Origin: Microcella alkalica
GTDB taxonomy: Bacteria > Actinomycetota > Actinomycetes > Actinomycetales > Microbacteriaceae
Direction of reading: 5' to 3'
NCBI RefSeq assembly: GCF_014137945.1
Contig: NZ_JACGWX010000001.1
Coordinates: 62,001-126,000, forward strand
Length of the DNA: 64,000 nt
Below, one piece after another: positions 24,241 to 32,272 of this stretch. Both the position numbers and the translations under genes were made by a program. Under the pieces are notes generated by a model that did not search any database, had not been told where the DNA came from, and was given only the letters and a program-made list of their open reading frames with translations. Within the stretch, counting starts at the first letter, position 1. Every line of letters begins with the position of its first letter.

Positions 24241-25469
24241 GCTCCCGCCCGGTGGGGGAGCGACTGCTCGCCCTCCCCCGACGCCCGCCGTGGTGGCTGA
24301 GCATCCTCGCGCTGTACGCGGGGTCGCGCGTCGTCTCCACGGGCGTCCTGCTGCACTTCGCCTCGCGTCAGCAGGCGAACGCGTGGACGACTGCGCAGCC
24401 CGAGTACCTCGAGTTCGCCCGCCTGTGGGACGGCACGTGGTACTGGATCATCGCCGCGGGCGGCTACCCAGACGCTATCCCGCGCGACGAGGCGGGCCTC
24501 GCGACGGAGAACGCGTTCGCCTTCATGCCCGTCTATCCGTTCGTCGTGCGCGGGGTGATGGTGCTCACGGGGCTGCCCTTCGCTCCCACGGCCGTCGCGG
24601 TGTCGGTCCTAGCCGGGGCGGTCGCAGCGCTGCTGTTCCACAGGCTCGTGCGAACGTGGCTCGACGAGCGCGAGGCCCTCCTCGCGACGGCGCTGCTGTG
24701 CCTCGCGCCGGTCTCGCCGATCCTGCAGGTCGCGTACGCCGAGGCGCTGCACCTGGCGCTGCTGCTCGGGGCGCTCCTGCTCGTCGTCCGGCGCCGCTAC
24801 GCGCCGCTCGCGGTGATCGTCACGATCATGGCTCTCACGCGGCCGAGCGGTCTCGCGTTCGCCTTCGGGCTCGCGCTCCTGCTCGCCTGGCGGTGGTGCC
24901 GCGATCACCGCGCGCTCGAGCCTTTTCCGATGCGCGAGCGCATCGAGCTCGCGGCCGTGACCGTCATCGCGGGCCTCGCGGGTCTCGCCTGGCCGGGCCT
25001 CGTGGCCCTCCTCACCGGCGACCTGACCGGATACATCGACACCGAGCTCGCCTGGCGCCGCCCCTACATCGGACCGGTCGAGCTCGTTCCGTTCACGGCC
25101 TGGTGGCAGGGAGCGCAATGGTGGCTCGGCGACGCGGTCGGTCCCGTCGTCCTGGTCGTCGTGCTCGCGGCGGCGGCCGCGTCCTTCGCCCTCCCGCAGA
25201 TGCGCCGGATGCCCGTGGCGCTCCGCTGCTGGATCGTCGCCTACGCCGTCTACCTCCTCGCAGTGTTCTTCCCGCAGTCGAGCACGTTCCGACTGCTGCT
25301 GCCGCTCGCGCCCGTGCTCGGTGCGATCGGCGCCGGAGCCCTCGCGGTGCGGCCGCGCTGGCTGCGCGCCGCGCTCGTCATGCTCCTGCTCGCCGCCTCG
25401 GTCGCGGGCCAGCTCGGCTGGGTCCACATCGCGTGGTGGGTCGATGGCGCGGACTGGACCCCGCCCTGA
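24222..25469 (+). CDS. PIG-V-like polytopic glycosyltransferase
   Basis: The 415-residue protein has about ten membrane helices. After the first helix comes WDGTWYWIIAAGGYP, which matches the WDGxWYxxIAxxGY pattern of PIG-V-type mannosyltransferases (GT-C fold); YAEALHLALLLGALLL follows later. Such enzymes use a polyprenyl-phosphate sugar on the outer membrane face; the acceptor here is unknown. The ATG at 24222 lies within the end of dapE. The call is from motifs only, and a less specific membrane glycosyltransferase cannot be excluded. Confidence 0.7.
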   Translation: MADLGLSSRPVGERLLALPRRPPWWLSILALYAGSRVVSTGVLLHFASRQQANAWTTAQPEYLEFARLWDGTWYWIIAAGGYPDAIPRDEAGLATENAFAFMPVYPFVVRGVMVLTGLPFAPTAVAVSVLAGAVAALLFHRLVRTWLDEREALLATALLCLAPVSPILQVAYAEALHLALLLGALLLVVRRRYAPLAVIVTIMALTRPSGLAFAFGLALLLAWRWCRDHRALEPFPMRERIELAAVTVIAGLAGLAWPGLVALLTGDLTGYIDTELAWRRPYIGPVELVPFTAWWQGAQWWLGDAVGPVVLVVVLAAAAASFALPQMRRMPVALRCWIVAYAVYLLAVFFPQSSTFRLLLPLAPVLGAIGAGALAVRPRWLRAALVMLLLAASVAGQLGWVHIAWWVDGADWTPP

Positions 25470-25544
25470 CCGGGATGCGCGGCGCGGGCCGTGACGAATA
25501 TCCACGACCGGGCCTCCGTCGATTTAGCCGAACGACCCGCGTAC

Positions 25545-25552
25545 TAGATAAT
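25545..25552 (+). promoter_or_regulatory. candidate -10 box for the DUF3117 gene
   Basis: TAGATAAT lies 36 nt before the ATG at 25588, and TTTAGC at 25523-25528 could be the -35 box (spacing 16). The leader contains GAAAGGGG as ribosome-binding site. Confidence 0.45.
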
Positions 25553-25587
25553 GAGGGCAGAGCTTTCATCGAAAGGGGAAACCGCAT

Positions 25588-25755
25588 ATGGCCGCCATGA
25601 AGCCGAGAACCGGCGACGGACCGATGGAGGCTGTCAAGGAGGGGCGACTGATCATCGTGCGCGTACCGCTCGAGGGCGGTGGCCGCCTGGTCGTCTCCGT
25701 CAACGATGACGAGGCGAAGGAACTTCACGACGCGCTCGCCGCGGCGATCTCCTGA
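25588..25755 (+). CDS. DUF3117 protein (55 residues)
   Basis: The protein begins MAAMKPRTGDGPMEAVKEG and continues with RVPLEGGGRLVVSVNDDEA. This is the highly conserved actinobacterial DUF3117 family, whose members are about 55-60 residues and of unknown function. There is a GAAAGGGG ribosome-binding site eight bases before the ATG. The gene stands alone between the glycosyltransferase and a convergent methyltransferase. Confidence 0.93.
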   Translation: MAAMKPRTGDGPMEAVKEGRLIIVRVPLEGGGRLVVSVNDDEAKELHDALAAAIS

Positions 25756-25848
25756 CGACAGCACCCGATGCGTGAACGGGGTCGAGCCTCCGGGCTCGGC
25801 CCCGTCTCGTGTTTCCGGGCGCGCTCGCGTCGTCGACCCCGCAGGCGA

Positions 25849-26481
25849 CTACGCGCCGCGCTTGATGATCTGCAGGAGTCCGTCGCCGACTGGCGAGAGG
25901 GCGACGTGCACGGCGCTCGAGCCCGCGAGCTCGCCGATCACGGAGCGGAAGTCGCGCGTCGTCGCCTCGCGCTTGGCCGGGTCTGCGACGGTGTCGCGCC
26001 ACAGCGCGTGGGGGATGAGCACGACGCCGCCTACGCGGACGAGCCGCAGCGCGTGCTCCAGGTAGTCCAGGAGGCTCTTGGCGTCGGCGTCGACGAGCAC
26101 GGCATCGTAGCTCGACTCGTTCATGCGGGGGAGGACGTCGATCGCGCGGCCCGTGATCATTCTCACGCGAGCGGTCGCGTGCCCGGCGTCGGTGAAGAAC
26201 TTGCGGGCGTGCTGCTGGTGCTCGGCCTCGAGGTCGATCGTGGTCAGGTGGGCGCCGGGCGCGCCGCGGAGCATCCAGAGCCCGCTGACGCCGAGGCCGG
26301 TTCCGATCTCGATGATCGACTGCGCGTCGACGACGGCGGTCGCGAGCGCCAGGTGGGCGCCCGTCGCGGCGGTGACGGGGTCGACGCCCTGCTCGACGGA
26401 GTGGGCGCGGGCCGTGGCGATCTCATCGGGCTCGACCGTCGACTCCTCGACGTACTTCCACGACAGTTCCTTGCTGGCCAC
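25849..26481 (-). CDS. class I SAM-dependent O-methyltransferase
   Basis: The 210-residue product has the O-methyltransferase family 3 layout. Motif I is IIEIGTGLGVSGLWML near residue 70, then TTIDLEAEHQQHA, and a YDAVLVDADAKSLLDYLE metal/active-site region. The substrate is unknown; relatives include caffeoyl-CoA-type and tRNA-modifying enzymes. The GTG at 26481 is preceded by AAGGAGGG at good spacing, and a TAGGCT -10 box lies on the minus strand at 26502-26507. It is divergent from the TatB-like gene. Confidence 0.88.
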   Translation of the reverse strand: MASKELSWKYVEESTVEPDEIATARAHSVEQGVDPVTAATGAHLALATAVVDAQSIIEIGTGLGVSGLWMLRGAPGAHLTTIDLEAEHQQHARKFFTDAGHATARVRMITGRAIDVLPRMNESSYDAVLVDADAKSLLDYLEHALRLVRVGGVVLIPHALWRDTVADPAKREATTRDFRSVIGELAGSSAVHVALSPVGDGLLQIIKRGA

Positions 26482-26532
26482 GGGCCCTCCTTCTCGCTGA
26501 CAGCCTAGGGGTGGGGCTCCGGTTCGCCCGGC

Positions 26533-26538
26533 TATTCT
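26533..26538 (+). promoter_or_regulatory. -10 box of a leaderless promoter for tatB-like gene
   Basis: TATTCT is followed by six nucleotides and the GTG at 26545, so the mRNA would start at the start codon. Confidence 0.55.
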
Positions 26539-26544
26539 GAGCGG

Positions 26545-26937
26545 GTGTCCTTCGGCCTGACGTTCGAGAAGCTCCTGCTCATCGGACTCATCGCCGTGCT
26601 CCTCATCGGCCCTGACCGGCTTCCCGGATACGCGGCGCAGTTCGCGCGTTTCATACGGACGCTGCGGGACATGGCGAACGGCGCGAAGGAGCGCATGCGA
26701 GACGAGATGGGACCGGACTTCGACGACGTCGACTGGAAGAAGCTCGATCCTCGCCAGTACGACCCGCGCCGCATAATCCGCGAGGCTCTTTTGGAGGACG
26801 ATGCGCAGCCCGTCCGGCCCCGTGCGGGAAGCGCGGCCGCGACGGTCACGGCGCCGGTGCGGGAATCGGCGTACGCGCAGCGCCAGCGGCTCCAGAGGGA
26901 AGGCCGGCCGGCGCCGTTCGACGCCGAGGCGACATAG
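26545..26937 (+). CDS. tatB: Sec-independent translocase TatB-like protein
   Basis: The 130-residue product has the TatA/TatB layout. A short N-terminal helix (FEKLLLIGLIAVLLIGPDRLP) is followed by an amphipathic helix (YAAQFARFIRTLRDMANGAKERMRDEMG) and a charged disordered tail. The GPDRLP motif after the helix favours TatB over TatA. It would work with TatC in exporting folded proteins. A leaderless-type promoter precedes the GTG. It is convergent with the LysR gene. Confidence 0.85.
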   Translation: MSFGLTFEKLLLIGLIAVLLIGPDRLPGYAAQFARFIRTLRDMANGAKERMRDEMGPDFDDVDWKKLDPRQYDPRRIIREALLEDDAQPVRPRAGSAAATVTAPVRESAYAQRQRLQREGRPAPFDAEAT

Positions 26938-26956
26938 CCGCGACATCCCCCGGTGC

Positions 26957-27883
26957 TCAGCGCTCACCGACGGTGCGGTAGCCCGCGACGACGCGTTCGG
27001 CCTCGACCGCCAGCAGTTCGAGCACGCGGCGCACGCTCGGGCGCTCGGCGCGGTCGGCGCGCATGAGCGCCGAGATCTGCCGCTCGGCGGGGAGGCCCGT
27101 GATCGGCCGGGTGACGATGCCGTTGCCGTGGCTGCGCGTTGTGAAGCGCGGAAGGATCGCGATGCCGATGCCGGCCGCGACGAGCCGCTCGACGATGAGG
27201 TTGTCCATGACGCGCTGCACGATGCGCGGCTCGCGCCCGACGGTCGCCCCAAGGCGCTCGAGCACGCGATCGTACGGGTAGCCGACCGGCGCGCCGATCC
27301 AGTGCTCGTCGACGAGGTCGGTGCCCCGCACCACGGTCTTCTCCACGAGAGGGTGGCCGGCGGGCAGGGCGACGTCGAACGGCTCGATCATGAGCGGCAC
27401 GCACCGGAGCCCGTTCTCGTTCCAATGGGCGGGGATTCCCTGCGAGTCGGCGATGACGACGTCGTAGTCGGCCGTGAGCTGCGCGAAGTCGGGGAGGGGG
27501 AGATCATGGTCGGTCAGCACGATCTCGAGGCCCTCTTCGTCGCGCAGCGCGCGCAGCGCCCCGGGGAGGAGCATCTGCCCGGCCGTCGGGAAGGCGCTCA
27601 CGGACACCGAGCCTCGCGGACTCTGCTTGAACTCGAGCCAGAGCGCCTCGGCGGACTCGATCGCGACCGCGATCCGTCGAGCGGTGTCGGCGAGCGCGAG
27701 GCCCGCCCCGGTGAGCTCGAGGCCGCGCCCGCGCTTCTCGGTGAGAGCGACGCCCGCCTCCCGCTCGAGCAGCTTGAGCTGCTGCGAGACGGCACTCGGT
27801 GTGCGGTGCGTCGCTGCCGCAACGGCGGTGATGGACCCCCGATCGGCGAACTCGCGGAGCAGTTCGAGGCGGCGTACATCCAT
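26957..27883 (-). CDS. LysR-family transcriptional regulator
   Basis: The 308-residue protein has an N-terminal winged helix-turn-helix (LELLREFADRGSITAVAAATHRT, PSAVSQQLKLLEREAGVAL; residues 4-60). A periplasmic-binding-like effector domain follows with typical LysR spacing. Its ligand is unknown. LysR proteins usually control the divergent neighbour, which here is a 37-residue membrane peptide starting 101 bp away. A leaderless-type -10 box precedes the ATG. Confidence 0.92.
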   Translation of the reverse strand: MDVRRLELLREFADRGSITAVAAATHRTPSAVSQQLKLLEREAGVALTEKRGRGLELTGAGLALADTARRIAVAIESAEALWLEFKQSPRGSVSVSAFPTAGQMLLPGALRALRDEEGLEIVLTDHDLPLPDFAQLTADYDVVIADSQGIPAHWNENGLRCVPLMIEPFDVALPAGHPLVEKTVVRGTDLVDEHWIGAPVGYPYDRVLERLGATVGREPRIVQRVMDNLIVERLVAAGIGIAILPRFTTRSHGNGIVTRPITGLPAERQISALMRADRAERPSVRRVLELLAVEAERVVAGYRTVGER

Positions 27884-27889
27884 GAAGCC

Positions 27890-27895
27890 ATACTA
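27890..27895 (-). promoter_or_regulatory. -10 box of a leaderless promoter for the LysR gene
   Basis: On the minus strand TAGTAT is followed by six nucleotides and the ATG of the LysR regulator. No Shine-Dalgarno sequence is seen. Confidence 0.55.
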
Positions 27896-27983
27896 CATGG
27901 ACGCATAAGAAACATTCGATTGTGCTGAAACGTCACGTGAGGTCGAATAGGGGTGCTCAGGAAACGAAAAGGAGAACGCGGAC

Positions 27984-28097
27984 ATGCTCGCCGGATTGCT
28001 CATCATCGCTCTGCTCGGTATCGCCGGAGCGGTCTCGACCGCCGTGGTGACGGCGAAGGACGGCTACCGTCGCGTGCCGTCGCTTCCGCGCCCATAG
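27984..28097 (+). CDS. 37-residue single-helix membrane peptide divergent from LysR
   Basis: The ATG at 27984 follows an AAAAGGAG ribosome-binding site. The product starts MLAGLLIIALLGIAGAVSTA as one membrane helix and ends with KDGYRRVPSLPRP before TAG. Short proteins ending in a DGYRRVP-like tail are, as far as I recall, common in Microbacteriaceae, often beside LysR genes; function unknown. Its position suggests control by the adjacent LysR protein. It is below usual gene-calling limits, so it may be missed in annotations. Confidence 0.7.
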   Translation: MLAGLLIIALLGIAGAVSTAVVTAKDGYRRVPSLPRP

Positions 28098-28216
28098 CCG
28101 CCGACTCCGTCGACTGCCGTCGGATCCCGCGCTCACCATTCCAGGGGTGGGAGCGGGTTCCGGCGGCAGTCGTCGTTAACGCTCGGATGCTCGGCGCGGG
28201 CAGCCCGGAGCCCGAG

Positions 28217-29329
28217 TCAGCGCGGTGAGACGGTGAGCGGGCGCCCTGCAAGTCCGCGGCCCCGCGCTGCAATCGCACGGGCGAGATCTCTGATCGCCTC
28301 GGCCGCCGGGTCGCCGTCGACGAGCACGATCGGCTCGCCCTCGTCGCCGCCCTCCCGCAGCGCGATCGACAGCGGCACCCGCGCGAGCAACGGTACGCCG
28401 AGCCGCTCCGCCGTCTCGGCCCCGCCGCCGGAGCCGAACAGCTCGAGCACGCTTCCATCGGGCTGCGCGAGCCCCGCCATGTTCTCCACGACGCCGATGA
28501 CCGTCTGACCGGTCTGCCTCGCCACGAGCGCCGAGCGCTCGGCGACGTCTGCCGCCGCCTTCTGCGGCGTCGTCACCACGACGACTTCCGCGTGCGGCAG
28601 CAGCTGCCCCACCGAGATCGCGACATCCCCCGTGCCGGGGGGCATGTCGAGCACGAGCACGTCGAGGTCGCCGAAATACACGTCGGTGAGGAACTGCTGC
28701 ACCGTCCGGTGCAGCATCGGCCCGCGCCACGAGACGGCGGTGCGCTCGTCCACGAACATGCCGATCGAGATCACCGCGACGTCGTGCGCGCGCGGCGGCA
28801 TGATCGCCTCGCCGACGCGCGTCGGCTTCGCCCCGGCGATGCCGAGGAGGCCCGGGATCGAGAAGCCGAACACATCGGCGTCGACGAGGCCGACCCGCAG
28901 CCCCTGCTGCGCGAGCGCGACGGCGAGGTTGGCGGTGATGGTCGACTTGCCGACGCCGCCCTTGCCGCTTGTCACGGCGATGACCCTCGTGAGCGAATCG
29001 GGGGTGAACGGCATGGCGGGCCGGTCGCCGCGCAGGCGGGCGATGAGGGCATCCCGCACCGCCGGGGCCATCACGCCGACCGCGACGTCGACCGACGCGA
29101 CTCCCGGCACCGAGGATGCCGCGGCGCGGACATCGCGCTCGATGCGGTCGGCTGCGGGGCAGCCCACGATCGTGAGCTCGAGGTCGACCGTGACGCGGTC
29201 GCCCTGCACGCTCACGCGGGGCACCATGTCGAGCTCGGTGACGGGCCGGCGCAGCTCCGGGTCCATGACGCGGTCGAGTGCGCGACGCACGTCCTGCTCG
29301 GTCGGCGTCGGGGGAGCGGCGTCAGCCAC
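28217..29329 (-). CDS. mrp: Mrp/NBP35-family ATP-binding Fe-S carrier protein
   Basis: Mrp/ApbC proteins bind and transfer Fe-S clusters in the cytoplasm. The 370-residue protein has an N-terminal MIP18/DUF59 domain (residues 10-100) and a P-loop NTPase domain with the deviant Walker A SGKGGVGKST at 121-130 and VLDMPPGTGD. The usual CXXC near the C-terminal third is missing: the VVENMAG region reads AQPDGSVLELFGSGGG, a form I know from actinobacterial homologues. The GTG at 29329 overlaps the DUF1003 gene by eight bases. Confidence 0.9.
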   Translation of the reverse strand: MADAAPPTPTEQDVRRALDRVMDPELRRPVTELDMVPRVSVQGDRVTVDLELTIVGCPAADRIERDVRAAASSVPGVASVDVAVGVMAPAVRDALIARLRGDRPAMPFTPDSLTRVIAVTSGKGGVGKSTITANLAVALAQQGLRVGLVDADVFGFSIPGLLGIAGAKPTRVGEAIMPPRAHDVAVISIGMFVDERTAVSWRGPMLHRTVQQFLTDVYFGDLDVLVLDMPPGTGDVAISVGQLLPHAEVVVVTTPQKAAADVAERSALVARQTGQTVIGVVENMAGLAQPDGSVLELFGSGGGAETAERLGVPLLARVPLSIALREGGDEGEPIVLVDGDPAAEAIRDLARAIAARGRGLAGRPLTVSPR

Positions 29330-29882
29330 GGCGGTCGCGGTCGTCGGCGGCGACCGCGATCTGCTCGAGGTCGGAGCGGTCGAGCTCCTCCAGGAGGCTG
29401 CGCAGCTCGGCGCGGATGAACTCCTTGGTGGCGATGTCCTTCATCGCCAGTCGGAGTGCGACGACCTCGCGGGCAAGGTACTCGGTGTCGGCGAGGGTTC
29501 GCTCGGCGCGCTGGCGGTCCTGCTCGATCTGCACGCGATCGCGGTCGTCCTGGCGGTTCTGCGCCAGCAGGATGAGGGGCGCCGCGTACGAGGCCTGCAG
29601 CGACAGGATGAGCGTGAGGAGTGTGAAGTTGAGGGCGCGCGGGTCGAACTGCGCGCCCGCCGGGGCTGAGCTGTTGTAGGTGATCCAGACCGCGACGAAC
29701 AGCGTCATGCCGATGAGGAACCACGGCGTGCCCATCGCGCGGGCGAAGCCCTCCGAGAATCGTCCGATGCGGTCGCGGCTCGTGAACTGCGGGCGGAACA
29801 GCGATCGGCGCTGCGACTTGGGTGCGTCGAGTCCGTCGCGACGTGGCCCGGAGGACGGGCGGCGGCGGCGGTCAGCGGCCAT
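29322..29882 (-). CDS. DUF1003 membrane protein
   Basis: The 186-residue product has an arginine-rich N-terminus, a DUF1003 core with two membrane helices (WFLIGMTLFVAVWITYNSS and LNFTLLTLILSLQASYAAPLI) and the conserved RDRVQIEQDRQRAE region. A charged coiled-coil-like C-terminus follows. Function unknown. The ATG at 29882 overlaps the end of the MgtE/CBS gene by 11 bases and its own end overlaps mrp, so three genes form one unit. Confidence 0.88.
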   Translation of the reverse strand: MAADRRRRPSSGPRRDGLDAPKSQRRSLFRPQFTSRDRIGRFSEGFARAMGTPWFLIGMTLFVAVWITYNSSAPAGAQFDPRALNFTLLTLILSLQASYAAPLILLAQNRQDDRDRVQIEQDRQRAERTLADTEYLAREVVALRLAMKDIATKEFIRAELRSLLEELDRSDLEQIAVAADDRDRRG

Positions 29883-31203
29883 CGGCCGGCCTCCTCGACG
29901 ACGAGCCGCGACCGGCGCGCGGCACCGGCGCAGGCGATCGGCGGCGAGCGCGCGGCGGGAGGGGAGCGTCGTGCTCGGCGCTGCGCCAGTCGTCGGGCAG
30001 CAAGTAGTCGAGAACGTCATCGATCGTGACGAGCCCGACGAGGCGGCGCGTCTCGTCGACGACGGGCAGTGAGACGAGGTCGTAGCTCGCCAGGCGGCGC
30101 GACACCTCGGCGGCTGAGGTGTCGGGCGTCACCGGCTCGATCGACTGGTCGAGCAGAGTGCCGAGACGCTCGTGCGGCGGGTAGCGCAGCATCCGCTGGA
30201 AGTGCACCATCCCGAGGTAGCGCCCGGTGGGCGGCTCGTACGGCGGCAGCGTGACGCAGATGGCCGCGCCGATCGCGGGGGCGAGCTCGTGCCGACGGAT
30301 GAGCGCGAGCCCCTCGGCCACGGTCGCGTCGGCCGAAACGATGATGGGCTCGGTCGTCATGAGCCCGCCGGCGGTGTCGGCGTCGTAGGAGAGCAGGAAG
30401 CGGACGTCCTCCGCCTCCTGGGGGTCCATGAGCTCGAGCAGGTGCTCGCCGCGCGTCGTCGGCAGCTGCGCGATGAGGTCGGCGGCGTCGTCGGGCTCCA
30501 TGTTGTCGAGCACGTCGGCGGCGCGGTCGTCGTCGAGCTGGGAGAGGATGCGCACCTGATCCGACTCGGGCATCTCCTCGAGCGCGTCGGCGAGCCGGTC
30601 GTCGGGAAGCTCCTCCGCGACCTCCATGCGCCGCTCCTCGGAGAGCTCCAGGAGCGTGCTCGCGAGGTCGGCGGGAAGCAGGTCGGTGTACTGGGCGATG
30701 AGCTGCTCGGCGCTCTGGCCGGTAACCCCCGACGCCCGCTCGGTCACGTCGACCCAGCGCGCGAAGACCGTGCCGCCCTTGGCGAACGGCGCGGCTGCGG
30801 GGCGGGGGCGGCGGAGGAACAGCTGGCCCACGGCCCATTCGCCCGGCCCCGACTCCTCGATCGCGACGTCCTCGATCGTGGCCTCGCCGCTGCCGTCGCG
30901 CATGGAGACCCGGCGGCCGATCATCTCGGCGAGGACCCGCACCTCGCCTCCGCGCTGCTCGAACCGTCTGAGGTTGATGAGGCCCGTCGTGATGATCTGG
31001 CCCGAGCCGATGCTCGTGACGCGGCCGATGGAGAGGAACACCCGGCGCCGGCCGGGCACCTCGACCACGAGGCCGACCACGCGCGGAGCATCCGTTCGCC
31101 GGTACACGACCAGCACGTCGCGGACCTTGCCGACCTTGTCGCCCGCGGGGTCGAAGACGGAGCACCCGCTCAATCGGGCGACGAATACTTTCGCGGCGCT
31201 CAC
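29872..31203 (-). CDS. soluble MgtE N-domain/CBS-pair protein with PRC-barrel-like N-terminus
   Basis: The 443-residue protein has a PRC-barrel-like start (residues 1-140: VFDPAGDKVGKVRDVLVV), an MgtE_N superhelical domain (about 165-280, repeats such as LPDDRLADALEEMPESDQ) and two CBS domains (about 285-425). An arginine-rich tail follows. Unlike the MgtE Mg2+ channel it has no membrane helices, so it is probably a cytoplasmic Mg2+ or nucleotide sensor. It is first in an operon with DUF1003 and mrp, an association common in actinobacteria. The GTG start has a leaderless-type -10 box. Confidence 0.88.
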   Translation of the reverse strand: MSAAKVFVARLSGCSVFDPAGDKVGKVRDVLVVYRRTDAPRVVGLVVEVPGRRRVFLSIGRVTSIGSGQIITTGLINLRRFEQRGGEVRVLAEMIGRRVSMRDGSGEATIEDVAIEESGPGEWAVGQLFLRRPRPAAAPFAKGGTVFARWVDVTERASGVTGQSAEQLIAQYTDLLPADLASTLLELSEERRMEVAEELPDDRLADALEEMPESDQVRILSQLDDDRAADVLDNMEPDDAADLIAQLPTTRGEHLLELMDPQEAEDVRFLLSYDADTAGGLMTTEPIIVSADATVAEGLALIRRHELAPAIGAAICVTLPPYEPPTGRYLGMVHFQRMLRYPPHERLGTLLDQSIEPVTPDTSAAEVSRRLASYDLVSLPVVDETRRLVGLVTIDDVLDYLLPDDWRSAEHDAPLPPRARRRSPAPVPRAGRGSSSRRPADGR

Positions 31204-31209
31204 GCTGAA

Positions 31210-31215
31210 ACCCTA
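31210..31215 (-). promoter_or_regulatory. -10 box of a leaderless promoter for the MgtE/CBS gene
   Basis: On the minus strand TAGGGT is followed by six nucleotides and the GTG at 31203. Confidence 0.55.
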
Positions 31216-31227
31216 CCGTCGGGCTGA

Positions 31228-31233
31228 CACAAT
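31228..31233 (+). promoter_or_regulatory. -10 box of a leaderless promoter for the gene at 31240
   Basis: CACAAT is followed by six nucleotides and the ATG at 31240. It lacks the first T of TANNNT, so support is weaker than for its neighbours, but it is divergent from the MgtE/CBS promoter with the same spacing. Confidence 0.4.
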
Positions 31234-31239
31234 GAGCCG

Positions 31240-31803
31240 ATGACGAACAGCAGCCCCTTCGCGCGCCGCACCGCCGCTTCGCCGGTCGTTCCGCGGGGCG
31301 ACGTGCTCGGCACCTTTGACAGCTACCCCGAGGCGCAGAAGATCGTGAACCGCCTCGCTCTCGCCGACTTCCCCGTCAAGAAGCTGTCGATCGTCGGCAA
31401 CGATCTGAAGACCGTCGAGAAGATCACCGGCAAGCTCACCTACGCCCGCGCGGCGCTCGCCGGAGCCGCGAGCGGCGCCTGGTTCGGCCTGTTCATCGGC
31501 CTGCTGCTGTTCCTGTTCTCGCCGACCGGCGACTTCTCGTTCATCCTCGCCGCGGCGCTCATCGGCGCCGGCTTCGGCCTGCTCTTCGGGGTCGTCTCGT
31601 ACGCCCTCAATCGGCGGCGTCGCGACTTCACCGCCACCCATCAGGTGCTCGCGAGCAACTACCAGATCATCATCGATCCGAACCTGACCGCCCGGGCTCA
31701 GCAGGTGCTCGCCGAGGGCTCGGGCGGCTCGGCTCCGGCTGCGGTGGCGGCGGATGCTCCCGCCCCGGTCGAGCAGGGCCATGATCCCGAGCCGCCGCGG
31801 TGA
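31240..31803 (+). CDS. general-stress-type membrane protein
   Basis: The 187-residue product starts with a GSP17M/YflT-like domain (VLGTFDSYPEAQKIVNRLA, then KKLSIVGNDLKTVEKITG; residues 25-70). Two helices of a glycine-zipper type follow (GAASGAWFGLFIGLLLFLF and AAALIGAGFGLLFGVVSYAL), and a cytoplasmic end. Homologues are annotated as general stress proteins; the mechanism is unknown. It is divergent from the MgtE/CBS gene. Confidence 0.82.
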   Translation: MTNSSPFARRTAASPVVPRGDVLGTFDSYPEAQKIVNRLALADFPVKKLSIVGNDLKTVEKITGKLTYARAALAGAASGAWFGLFIGLLLFLFSPTGDFSFILAAALIGAGFGLLFGVVSYALNRRRRDFTATHQVLASNYQIIIDPNLTARAQQVLAEGSGGSAPAAVAADAPAPVEQGHDPEPPR

Positions 31804-31877
31804 CCTCCTCAGCGACTGACCCCGAGTCGGGCATCCCCGCCTAGCCGTCGTCAGCGGAGGGCGGCGCGACCAAGCCC

Positions 31878-32144
31878 ATGATGACCTTGGACACCCGTCG
31901 CTGGGTACGGCCGGAGGACCTCAACGCCAACGGCACGCTCTTCGGCGGCAGTCTGCTGCGCTGGATCGACGAGGAGGCGGCGATCTACGCGATTCTCCCG
32001 CTCGGCGACGAGCGCGTCGTGTTCGTCGATCTCGACGACGGCGGGATGCCTCTCGAGCCGGGCTACTCGACCATCACGGAGGACCGCGACCGCATTCCGC
32101 GGCGGCACGCGTCGGCGATCCCGCGGGGTCGACCCGACCGCTGA
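31878..32144 (+). pseudogene. remnant of a hotdog-fold acyl-CoA thioesterase
   Basis: The first 50 residues (TRRWVRPEDLNANGTLFGGS, then LLRWIDEEAAIYA) are a clear start of a YciA-like acyl-CoA thioesterase, including the NGTLFGG and WIDEEAA active-site region. After VVFVDLDDGG the similarity stops, and the frame ends at residue 88, whereas intact proteins reach about 130 or more. I infer a deletion or fusion to unrelated sequence. The promoter region of the inositol cluster starts directly after it. A short functional protein is possible but unlikely. Confidence 0.6.
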
Positions 32145-32185
32145 GCTCAGGGACGCGCTTCGCGAGCATCGCCCGCGCCGGGGGT

Positions 32186-32215
32186 TTGGCACGCCTACCC
32201 AAACGGGTATATGTT
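32186..32215 (+). promoter_or_regulatory. promoter of the 32273 gene
   Basis: TTGGCA (32186-32191) and TATGTT (32210-32215) are spaced by 18 bp and could be the -35 and -10 boxes. The -10 box overlaps the GntR-type operator at 32212-32221, a layout for repression. Confidence 0.5.
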
Positions 32216-32221
32216 AGGACA
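32212..32221 (+). promoter_or_regulatory. iol operator site 1 (TGTTAGGACA)
   Basis: The site is embedded in TATATGTTAGGACAAA (32208-32223). Its reverse complement recurs before iolC, and variants precede the ABC operon and the regulator gene. It is an imperfect TGT-N4-ACA palindrome of the kind bound by GntR/HutC dimers. Confidence 0.65.
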
Positions 32222-32272
32222 AACCGACAATTGCCTCACCGGTGGGGCGATCGCTCGATGAGGAGTCCTGAC

